Source: Lentisphaeria bacterium (GTDB lineage Bacteria > Verrucomicrobiota > Lentisphaeria > Oligosphaerales > Oligosphaeraceae). Taken from it: DNA of 8,914 nt. The notes beneath the pieces were generated by a model. That model did no database searches. It was given only the letters and a program-made list of their open reading frames with translations, and was not told the origin of the DNA. Both the position numbers and the translations under genes were made by a program. The stretch spans positions 1 to 8,914 of the forward strand of contig JAQVUB010000075.1 of the NCBI GenBank assembly GCA_028699735.1, given 5' to 3'. This document shows, piece after piece, positions 1 through 5,430 of this stretch (position 1 is the stretch's first letter; every line of letters begins with the position of its first letter).

Positions 1-232
1 CTTCACCTAGATGATATCGCCCACGCTTTTTCTCAACATCATCGAGCCCCTGTGACGCCTCAATAATATACATGTCGCCCTGCCTCAGCGTAATCGTGCC
101 GCGCAGCATCCCCATCTTCCGGTTGAGAATCTCCAATACCTTGTCAAGCAGGGCCTGAACATTGCGCTCATGTACCACTGCCGAACTGATCTCAAACAAT
201 ACGCTTAAGGCGGAATGTGTCAATGACTCCAT
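1..232 (-). CDS. GAF-domain transcriptional activator, NifA/NorR-like, N-terminal fragment
   Basis: This gene reads leftward from an ATG at 232-230 and leaves the window after 77 codons. A good ribosome binding site (AGGAGA at 247-242) lies 9 bases before the ATG. The visible protein is the first part of a GAF sensor domain: an N-terminal helix (residues 1-20), a stretch ending in LDKVLEILNRKMGM (about 29-42), then RGTITL (44-49), and finally RGRYHLGE (70-77). The last motif matches the R-Y-x-x-GEG turn typical of the GAF domain of NifA-type sigma-54 activators. In that family the domain senses a signal and is followed by an AAA+ ATPase that remodels sigma-54 RNA polymerase, then a Fis-type DNA-binding domain. 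Neither later domain is inside the window, so the activator role is inferred, and a GAF histidine kinase or a stand-alone GAF protein cannot be excluded. I see no convincing promoter in the 70 bases upstream. Confidence 0.72.
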   Translation of the reverse strand, partial: MESLTHSALSVLFEISSAVVHERNVQALLDKVLEILNRKMGMLRGTITLRQGDMYIIEASQGLDDVEKKRGRYHLGE

Positions 233-379
233 AAAAAATATTCTCCTGGCATGGTAAAGCCTTAATGTAATATAAATCTAACGTTTTGCCATCGTCTTTT
301 TTAACCACGAAAAGCACGAAAAGACTTGGGGTGGGCTGGCGCCCACAACCTATTGTTATCAGCTATCAGCTGTCAGCCT

Positions 380-442
380 GTCCATCAAAGTCCATCGTCC
401 ACGTCCATAAGGTCCATAAGGTCCATAGGGTCCATAAGGTCC
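380..442. repeat. Tandem 9-bp repeat (GTCCATAAG)
   Basis: Four adjacent units occupy 403-438 (GTCCATAAG three times, GTCCATAGG once). Degenerate units precede them (GTCCAT at 380 and 390) and a partial unit follows at 439. Just upstream, 357-377 holds a short TATCAGCTATCAGCTGTCAG run. The 9-base period gives a repetitive peptide in any frame, but there is no ribosome binding site and no sign of coding. Confidence 0.8.
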
Positions 443-493
443 CTCGTCTATCGTCTTTCGTCCATTTAACCTTCTTCAAAAAACAAGAAGTTT

Positions 494-530
494 GGCGATA
501 GTAGTACAAGTTGTTCGTACTACTATCGCC
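494..530. repeat. Perfect 14-bp inverted repeat, 9-base loop
   Basis: GGCGATAGTAGTAC at 494-507 is the exact reverse complement of 517-530, with loop 508-516. The right half lies at the start of the long repeat that recurs at 7404, while the left half is in flanking DNA that is not repeated there. The palindrome is therefore specific to this copy. No T-run follows it, so it is not an obvious intrinsic terminator. Confidence 0.8.
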
Positions 531-935
531 CCAATTCTCTTTTTTTGAGAAAGATTTTTTGAAACAGGACACGCAAGTTTCTATCCATGAGATACTTTCT
601 CATTTTTGAGATTTTTTTTGGGTTTTGATGTGATGAAAGCGAAACACGATACCGGCGGGGACGCCGAGGAGGGAAAGGTCCACACAAGCTTGCACAGACC
701 AAGGGGAGCCGGCGAGACACCGGCGCTCCATATTCCCTCCGACACATGTTGACAAGGAGGGAAGTGACCACATATGGTTGATGGTACGAGCATGAAATTT
801 TGCACAGCGATCTCTTACCGCAACGCAACAACCTTAAAAAATTTTCGAGTCTTTTTGTGTTTTTTCGTTGTTAAAAAATAGGTTGTGGACGCCAGTCCAC
901 CCCAAGCCTTTTCGTGCTTTTCGTGGTAAAAAAAA
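514..935 (+). repeat. Long non-coding dispersed repeat, copy 1
   Basis: This stretch recurs in the same orientation at 7404-7836, with substitutions and short indels. Shared blocks in order are TTCGTACTACTATCGCCCC, a TTTTTTTGAGAAAGATTTT block, CTATCCATGA, an AGGAGGGAAAGG block, ACAAGCTTG, CCGGCGCTCCATATTCCC, CATGAAATTTTGCACAGCGA, and a right end with TTTTTTCGTTGTTAAAAA followed by the hairpin arm. An internal 8-bp inverted repeat (TTCCCTCC 733-740, GGAGGGAA 756-763) is kept in both copies although its loop differs in length and sequence. Reading frames are not kept between the copies, so I treat it as non-coding. Its origin and function are unknown to me. Confidence 0.85.
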
Positions 936-1037
936 GAACCAGGCTACTTTCTTTTTTTCGCCGCCGGGTTTCCAAGCGGCTTGCAACGATTATATTATAT
1001 CAATTTTTTAATTAGGCAGGTTAGACGGAAACTGGTC

Positions 1038-1634
1038 ATGGACAGGAAAGCCACCATCGAACGCAAGACGAACGAAACCGACATCCATCTGGAATTCGGC
1101 CTGGAACCTTGTTGTGTCAAAAACCAGATACAAAGCGGCGTGCCTTTCATGGATCATATGCTGGACGCCTTTGCACGACATGGACGATTCTCCCTCAAGC
1201 TGACTTGTACAGGGGATCTCGAAGTCGATGCGCATCACACTCTGGAGGATTTGGGACTCGCGCTTGGCCAGGCCTGCAAAGCAGCTCTTGGCGACAAGCG
1301 CGGGATCACTCGCTTCGGCATGGCCTGCATCCCGCTCGATGAAGCGCTTGCTCGCGTCGTCATCGATCTTTCGGGAAGACCCTACCTCGGCTGGCGGGTT
1401 CAGTTGCCGGAATGGCAGGCTGGCGGCGTCAGCTCCCGTCTCTACCACGAATTCTTCCAGGCCCTGGTCAATACCTCCGGCATGACTCTTCATATTGATC
1501 TGCTCTGCTGTGAAGAAAATCACCATGGCCTCGAAGCAATCTTCAAGGCCTTCGGAAAAGCCCTTCGGCAGGCCGTTGATCCCGACCCGACCCTGAATGA
1601 TCAAGTCCCCTCAACCAAAGGAGTCCTGGCTTAA
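1038..1634 (+). CDS. hisB: Imidazoleglycerol-phosphate dehydratase
   Basis: HisB dehydrates imidazole-glycerol phosphate to imidazole-acetol phosphate, step six of histidine biosynthesis, in the cytoplasm. The 198-residue protein matches the usual length of the single-domain enzyme. It carries the paired metal-binding repeats: E13 in NETDI, H40 in FMDHML, H66/H67/E70 in HHTLED, H137 in HEFF, and H162/H163/E166 in NHHGLE. The C-terminus has the family's STKGVL ending. I chose the ATG at 1038 because family members start directly before the R-x-T-x-E-T motif; the frame is open 19 codons further up to a TTG at 981, but that extension has no family match. The ribosome binding site is weak (GACGGAA near 1024-1030). 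There is no phosphatase domain of the enterobacterial fused HisB. No other his gene is nearby; thrS follows after 42 bases in the same frame and is probably cotranscribed. Confidence 0.95.
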   Translation: MDRKATIERKTNETDIHLEFGLEPCCVKNQIQSGVPFMDHMLDAFARHGRFSLKLTCTGDLEVDAHHTLEDLGLALGQACKAALGDKRGITRFGMACIPLDEALARVVIDLSGRPYLGWRVQLPEWQAGGVSSRLYHEFFQALVNTSGMTLHIDLLCCEENHHGLEAIFKAFGKALRQAVDPDPTLNDQVPSTKGVLA

Positions 1635-1676
1635 GCAAGCCAAACCGGACCCCATTTATTCTTTTTGGAGTATATC

Positions 1677-3404
1677 ATGCCTGATTCTGATCTCAGTACG
1701 ATGCGGCACAGCGCTGCACATATCATGGCGGCAGCGGTGCAATCCCTCTGGCCCGACACCAAGTTCGATATCGGCCCATGCACCGATGACGGTTTCTACT
1801 ACGATTTCGACATGGAACACCGTCTCAGCAATGAGGACCTCAAGGAAATCGAAAAAATCATGCGGAAAATGCTTGGCCGCAAGCTCCCCTTCGAACGACG
1901 CGAAGTCAGCCGCCAGGAAGCGCAGCAGTTCTTCGCCGAAAAAAAGCAAACCTTCAAACTCTCCCGTCTGGAAGACATCCCGGAAAATGAAGCTGTCTCC
2001 CTCTACCAATGCGGTGATTTCACCGATCTCTGCAGAGGGCCCCATGTCGAACACAGCGGACAGATTGGAGCAGTCAAATTGCTCTCCGTAGCCGGATCCT
2101 ACTTCCGCGGCGATGAAAAGAATCCGATGTTGCAGCGCATTTATGGCACGGCTTTTTCCAGCAAGGAAGAGCTGCAAGCCTGGCTGACCGCCATTGAGGA
2201 AGCCAAGAAACGCGATCATCGCCGCATTGCCACGGAGATGGAGCTTTTCAGCACGCATGAGGAAATTGGTCCTGGCCTGGTTTGCTGGCATCCCAATGGT
2301 GCCCGTATCCGTAATACCATTGAGACCTTCTGGAAAGCCGCTCATTATGCACATGGCTACGAAATGCTCTATACACCCCATGTCGGAAGAAGCACACTCT
2401 GGGAAACCAGCGGCCATCTGGACTTCTATCGCGAAGGCATGTACTCCTCGATGGATATTGATGGAGACCCATACTACGTCAAACCGATGAACTGCCCTTT
2501 CCATATCATGGTCTACAAATCCCGCCCGAGATCCTACCGGGAACTGCCCTGCCGCTGGGCCGAACTGGGCACTGTCTACCGCTACGAAAAAGCAGGAGTC
2601 CTGCATGGCCTTATGCGAGTGCGCGGATTCACTCAGGATGACGCACATATCATCTGTACCCCTGAACAGATCGAGGCCGAAATCCGCGAAGTCTTGCGCT
2701 TCAGCATGTATATCTGGAAATGCTTCGGTTTCAAGGAAATCAAAGCATACCTGGCAACCCGGCCGGCAAAAGCCGTCGGAGACCCCGCCCGCTGGGAACA
2801 GGCCATCCAGTCGCTGCTCAGCGCGGTTAACGCTGAAGGTGTGCAGTGTGACGTTGACGAAGGCGGCGGCGCGTTCTATGGGCCAAAAATCGACCTGAAA
2901 ATCAAGGATGCTCTCGGGCGTGAATGGCAGACGACGACGATCCAGTTCGATTTCAACCTGCCCGAACGCTTCGATATCAGCTACATCGGCAGCGATGGAC
3001 AAAAACATCAGCCCTACATGGTGCATCGCGCACTGCTCGGTTCCCTCGAACGATTCTTCGGAATCCTGATCGAACACTACGCAGGCGCATTCCCAACCTG
3101 GCTGGCACCCGAACAGGTCAGAATCCTCCCGATCAGCGAAAAATTCGAAGAATATGCCAGCAAAATCGCCATCCAACTGCGCGAACAACAGATTCGTACG
3201 GGGATCGACCTCGAGGCCGATCCGATTGGCGGCAAAATCCGTCGTGCCCGCGGTCAGCGCATTCCATACTTGCTGGTCGTCGGCGAAAAGGAACTGGAAA
3301 ATGGCAGCGTCGCTGTACGCAGCCGTGCCAACGGCGAGGAAGGAGCCGTCCCATTCCAGGAATTTCTTGAGCGCATTCAAAAAGAAATTACTGATATGGC
3401 GTGA
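1677..3404 (+). CDS. thrS: Threonyl-tRNA synthetase lacking the TGS domain
   Basis: ThrS charges tRNA-Thr with threonine and hydrolyses mis-charged Ser-tRNA-Thr. The ATG at 1677 is chosen because GGAG (1667-1670) sits 6 bases upstream; a TTG at 1665 would overlap that site. The 575-residue protein begins directly in the editing domain: H11 and H15 of HSAAH, with C119 and H123 in CRGPH. The class II catalytic core follows, with zinc ligands C273 (MNCPFH), H324 (DDAH) and H450 (MVHR), motif 2 around R302 (VYRYEKAG), and motif 3 R451 (RALLGSLERF). The anticodon-binding domain occupies about 478-575. Bacterial ThrS is usually near 640 residues, with an N-terminal TGS domain of about 60. That domain is absent here, and the in-frame stop of hisB at 1632-1634 leaves no room for it. 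Editing and catalytic residues are intact, so it should be active. It heads the thrS-infC-rpmI-rplT cluster. Confidence 0.96.
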   Translation: MPDSDLSTMRHSAAHIMAAAVQSLWPDTKFDIGPCTDDGFYYDFDMEHRLSNEDLKEIEKIMRKMLGRKLPFERREVSRQEAQQFFAEKKQTFKLSRLEDIPENEAVSLYQCGDFTDLCRGPHVEHSGQIGAVKLLSVAGSYFRGDEKNPMLQRIYGTAFSSKEELQAWLTAIEEAKKRDHRRIATEMELFSTHEEIGPGLVCWHPNGARIRNTIETFWKAAHYAHGYEMLYTPHVGRSTLWETSGHLDFYREGMYSSMDIDGDPYYVKPMNCPFHIMVYKSRPRSYRELPCRWAELGTVYRYEKAGVLHGLMRVRGFTQDDAHIICTPEQIEAEIREVLRFSMYIWKCFGFKEIKAYLATRPAKAVGDPARWEQAIQSLLSAVNAEGVQCDVDEGGGAFYGPKIDLKIKDALGREWQTTTIQFDFNLPERFDISYIGSDGQKHQPYMVHRALLGSLERFFGILIEHYAGAFPTWLAPEQVRILPISEKFEEYASKIAIQLREQQIRTGIDLEADPIGGKIRRARGQRIPYLLVVGEKELENGSVAVRSRANGEEGAVPFQEFLERIQKEITDMA

Positions 3405-3435
3405 TTTTTGCAAAAAACACAGTACATTGTTTTCA

Positions 3436-3500
3436 GGTGAAGAGCCCGGGATGGCCGGTTTTCAATCCCGGCTCTCACCAACGGTGCGGCTCTTTGCCGC
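3436..3500 (+). promoter_or_regulatory. Structured infC leader with two hairpins
   Basis: The 138 bases between thrS and infC contain a strong stem pairing 3436-3452 with 3465-3479 (15 base pairs, two single-base bulges, 12-base loop), then a second hairpin GCGGC-TCTTT-GCCGC at 3486-3500. No U-run follows either, so they are not simple intrinsic terminators. Leader control of infC-rpmI-rplT by L20 or IF3 is established in other bacteria. That this leader does the same is inference from position and structure only. Confidence 0.5.
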
Positions 3501-3542
3501 GGGTCTCTCCTTAGTCCAAGGTTAACAGAGGAGTTTTATCAG

Positions 3543-4094
3543 GTGCGTCAGCTAAAAATGGGTGACAGATTCTTCAGAGGTAAAAAAGTACGTCTGATCT
3601 CACAGACTAATGAACAGCTCGGTGTATTCCCCTTCGAGACAGCCTTATCCATGGCTGCCGATGCCCAGCTGGATCTGGTAGAGATGCCGTCCAAAACCGA
3701 TCCACCAGTTTGCCGTATTATGGACTTTGGCAAACACCAGTTCGATGAGGCAAAACGACAGCGCGAGGCCAAACGCGCACAGGTGCAGCCAAAAGTCAAA
3801 GAAATCAAAATTCATCCCACCATCGATGACAATGATTTCCAAATTAAAAGCCGGCACATGATTGATTTTTTGACAAGAGGTGATAAAGTAAGAGTTTTAC
3901 TTGCTTTTCGCGGACGAGAGTTGGCACACCCGGAAATCGGCGAACAGGTCTTGAACCGCCTTTTGAAAACGGTTGAAGAAATCGCCAATTTGGACTCACC
4001 GCCAAAACGGATGGGGAAAAGCATCACTGCTGTACTCTCCGTCAAACCGCAATACCGCAAAGAAAAAATCAAGCCCGAGAAGCCCAACGAATAG
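3543..4094 (+). CDS. infC: Translation initiation factor IF-3
   Basis: IF-3 binds the 30S subunit, prevents premature 50S joining and checks the start codon and initiator tRNA. The 183-residue protein has both domains. The N-terminal domain (about 14-75) includes LDLVEM (43-48) and PPVCRIMDFGKHQF (54-67). A basic linker follows (about 68-84). The C-terminal domain (about 85-170) includes VKEIKIHPTID (85-95) and the hallmark FRGRE (122-126). The start is GTG at 3543, with AGAGGAG (3527-3533) 9 bases upstream; an in-frame ATG at residue 6 is less well spaced. IF-3 genes often use non-AUG starts, which lets the factor repress its own translation; GTG is milder than the E. coli AUU. The N-terminus lacks the usual N-x-x-I segment before VRLI, so it is slightly short or diverged. 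The last 13 residues are a charged tail. Confidence 0.95.
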   Translation: MRQLKMGDRFFRGKKVRLISQTNEQLGVFPFETALSMAADAQLDLVEMPSKTDPPVCRIMDFGKHQFDEAKRQREAKRAQVQPKVKEIKIHPTIDDNDFQIKSRHMIDFLTRGDKVRVLLAFRGRELAHPEIGEQVLNRLLKTVEEIANLDSPPKRMGKSITAVLSVKPQYRKEKIKPEKPNE

Positions 4095-4106
4095 TAATAC
4101 TAAATC

Positions 4107-4234
4107 TTTATAACAACGAAAAGCACGAAATGGCACGAAAAAAATCATGGCAGTGTCGTTGAGTGCTTAAGCTGACATGAGTGGACTTGCCATGATTTTT
4201 TTCGTGCCATTTCGTGTCTTTCGTTGTTAAAAAG
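4107..4234. repeat. Long-stem palindrome A between infC and rpmI
   Basis: Arms 4111-4152 and 4188-4229 pair over 42 bp with two mismatches, leaving a 35-base loop (4153-4187). The outer part is TAACAACGAAA then ACGAAATGGCACGAAA; the inner part is AAAAATCATGGCA. The last 28 bases (4206-4233) are identical to 7807-7834, near the end of long-repeat copy 2. The loop start resembles palindromes at 5279 and 7325. In RNA it would form a very stable hairpin inside the infC-rpmI transcript. Confidence 0.88.
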
Positions 4235-4238
4235 ATAC

Positions 4239-4247
4239 TGATACAAT
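4239..4247 (+). promoter_or_regulatory. Possible extended -10 promoter for rpmI-rplT
   Basis: TGATACAAT (4239-4247) fits an extended -10 element (TG-N-TACAAT) just past palindrome A. There is no good -35 match; TTTCGT or TTCGTT in the palindrome arm lies at a suitable distance. It would give rpmI-rplT a promoter of its own with a leader of about 120 bases. The leader 4248-4371 shows no decisive structure by eye. Confidence 0.3.
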
Positions 4248-4371
4248 TCTGTCGTTTCGTACTAGCGGAACGGCAGCATTATTTTGCGATGCCATCGACC
4301 GACCTGCTGATGTCTGCAGATTTGGGAGCTGGCTTGCCTGCAAAGAAAACTCGCAACTCGAAGGAACGAAG

Positions 4372-4575
4372 ATGCCAAAGATGAAGACCAGAAAAGCCGC
4401 TGCCAAACGCTTTAAGCAGACTGGCACCGGAAAATTCATGCACAATTGTGCAAATGGGCGACACATTCTGACAAAAAAGAGCTCCAAACGTAAGCGTCGG
4501 CTGGGCCAGGCAGCGGTCGTCAAAAAGACGGAACTGTCCCGCATGAAAGCCAGCTTCCCTTACGGTTTGAACTGA
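4372..4575 (+). CDS. rpmI: 50S ribosomal protein L35
   Basis: L35 is a small basic protein of the large ribosomal subunit. The 67-residue product has the family length and motifs: MPKMKTRKAAAKRFK at the start, TGTGK (17-21), and the basic HILTKKSSKRKRRL block (31-44). An AAGGA ribosome binding site (4361-4365) lies 6 bases before the ATG. rplT follows after 65 bases, the conserved rpmI-rplT order. The 277-base gap from infC is unusually long for this operon and is mostly filled by palindrome A, so the coupling between infC and rpmI may be weakened or replaced by a local promoter. Confidence 0.97.
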   Translation: MPKMKTRKAAAKRFKQTGTGKFMHNCANGRHILTKKSSKRKRRLGQAAVVKKTELSRMKASFPYGLN

Positions 4576-4640
4576 GTCCAGCATGGATCGGCCGGAAAAC
4601 TGAAATCCGGTAACGGGTCCGCAAAGAAGGAGATTACAAA

Positions 4641-4991
4641 ATGAGAGTCACATGTGCCCCAGCTTCCCGCCTGCGCCGCAAAAGAGTCCTGAAACAGGCT
4701 CGCGGTTTTCGCGCCAATCGCAGCAAACTGATCCGTCAGGCTTATATTTCTGTTGACCGCGCCATGGCTCATGCCTATGTTGGACGGAAACAGAAAAAAC
4801 GCCAGTACCGCGCCCTTTGGACGCAACGCATTAACGCCGCCTGCCGTGCCCAGGGTTTCAAATACAGCTGGCTGATTGACGGGCTGAAAAAGGCCGGCAT
4901 CGAAATCAACCGGAAGATGCTTGCTGAACTGGCCGTCAATGACGCCCCGGCCTTCAGCCTGTTTGTTGAAAAAGCAAAGGCCGCCCGCTAA
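4641..4991 (+). CDS. rplT: 50S ribosomal protein L20
   Basis: L20 binds 23S rRNA early in large-subunit assembly and, in E. coli and Bacillus, represses its own operon by binding a leader that mimics rRNA. The 116-residue protein has the expected basic N-terminal helix (about 10-30, including KQARGFRANRSK), the KKRQYRALWTQRINAA core (52-67), and the C-terminal domain with GLKKAGIEINRKMLAELAV (81-99). AAGGAG (4627-4632) sits 8 bases before the ATG. The N-terminus reads MRVTCAPAS rather than the more common M-A-R-V-K start, a mild divergence in the rRNA-binding extension. It is the last gene of the operon: a terminator lies 22 bases downstream, and pheST, often next in other genomes, is not present. 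Confidence 0.97.
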   Translation: MRVTCAPASRLRRKRVLKQARGFRANRSKLIRQAYISVDRAMAHAYVGRKQKKRQYRALWTQRINAACRAQGFKYSWLIDGLKKAGIEINRKMLAELAVNDAPAFSLFVEKAKAAR

Positions 4992-5013
4992 GGGTCGACC
5001 TGTTCACGACAAT

Positions 5014-5047
5014 AAAAAAAGCATGGTTAACTCCATGCTTTTTTTTT
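5014..5047. terminator. Bidirectional intrinsic terminator after rplT
   Basis: Stem GCATGG (5021-5026) pairs with CCATGC (5033-5038) around a 6-base loop. A run of nine T follows on the plus strand (5039-5047) and a run of seven A precedes it (5014-5020), so it can end transcripts in both directions: rplT from the left and tRNA-Glu read-through from the right. Confidence 0.9.
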
Positions 5048-5065
5048 GAAGAAATCCCTGAAGAC

Positions 5066-5090
5066 AAAAAAACCCGGTCGAGTAACCGGG
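5066..5090 (-). terminator. Intrinsic terminator for tRNA-Glu
   Basis: On the minus strand CCCGGT (5090-5085), a 6-base loop and ACCGGG (5078-5073) are followed by seven T (5072-5066). It lies 18 bases past the tRNA 3' end, the expected place for a single-tRNA transcript. Confidence 0.85.
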
Positions 5091-5108
5091 ATTACAGACA
5101 AATAAAAA

Positions 5109-5184
<76 letters not shown>

Positions 5185-5211
5185 AAAGTCCTGTTTTTCG
5201 ACAGTGAGTTT

Positions 5212-5239
5212 AAAATAGCCCTACTTCTCCAGTTTTCAA
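5212..5239 (-). promoter_or_regulatory. Likely sigma-70-type promoter for tRNA-Glu
   Basis: On the minus strand TTGAAA (5239-5234) and TATTTT (5217-5212) are separated by 16 bases. This places the transcript start about 20 bases before the tRNA 5' end, a normal precursor leader. Confidence 0.5.
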
Positions 5240-5278
5240 GCCGGCTTTCTCCTTTTTCCAGATTTTTCCTGCAATTCT

Positions 5279-5404
5279 TTTTAAACACCGAAAAGACACA
5301 AAATGACACGAAAAAAATTCATGGGCTAACGACGCATTCTCGCAGTCAATGACGCTTCCATGAAATTTTTTCGTGTCTGTTCGTGTCTGTTCGTGGTAAA
5401 AAAA
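5279..5404. repeat. Imperfect palindrome B before the kinase-like gene
   Basis: The arms are about 5279-5325 and 5357-5404. Their inner parts match as AAAAAATTCATGG against the reverse complement of CCATGAAATTTTTT; the outer parts are ACACGAAAA-type runs that have drifted. Read on the minus strand, its loop start (CATGGAAGCGTCATTGACTG) resembles that of palindromes A and C, so this copy appears inverted. It ends about 27 bases before the chosen ATG of the next gene, so any promoter for that gene lies in or beyond the repeat. Confidence 0.75.
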
Positions 5405-5430
5405 ATGCACCCGTTCGAGAACTCCTTCCC

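Larger units (their letters stand above)
304..927. repeat. Composite element bounded by 51-bp inverted arms
   Basis: The arms at 304-354 and 877-927 are reverse complements with three mismatches by eye. Each arm carries an ACCACGAAAAGCACGAAAAG block and a short internal hairpin (331-346 and 885-900). Two of the three mismatches fall on opposite sides of that hairpin, so pairing is kept. Between the arms are a tandem 9-mer, a 14-bp palindrome and most of a long non-coding repeat. No transposase or recombinase gene is present. It may be a non-autonomous mobile element or an accumulation of nested repeats. Confidence 0.75.

Noticed and set aside
380..442. Possible CRISPR array
   Set aside because: Units are 9 bases and directly adjacent, with no spacers and no cas genes.
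286..501. Open frame of 71 codons over the tandem 9-mer
   Set aside because: The peptide is repetitive because the 9-base unit is a multiple of three. There is no ribosome binding site, and it lies inside repeat DNA.
523..831. Minus-strand open frames in long-repeat copy 1, with look-alikes at 7413-7705
   Set aside because: The two copies resemble each other at the DNA level, but indels shift the frames, so the encoded peptides match only in short pieces. This is non-coding repeat.
304..927. Complete insertion sequence
   Set aside because: Inverted arms are present, but no transposase or recombinase coding sequence lies between them.
960..980. Hairpin GCCGC-GCGGC before hisB as a terminator
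   Set aside because: Only five base pairs and no T-run after it on either strand.
1656..3413. A 585-codon open frame antisense to thrS
   Set aside because: It is the shadow of thrS codon bias. The plus-strand protein has every ThrS motif and the antisense product has none.
5383..5430. GTG at 5383 as the start of the kinase-like protein
   Set aside because: It lies in the arm of palindrome B and would add a 16-residue basic extension before the zinc ribbon. The ATG at 5431 is a better start, although its ribosome binding site is weak.
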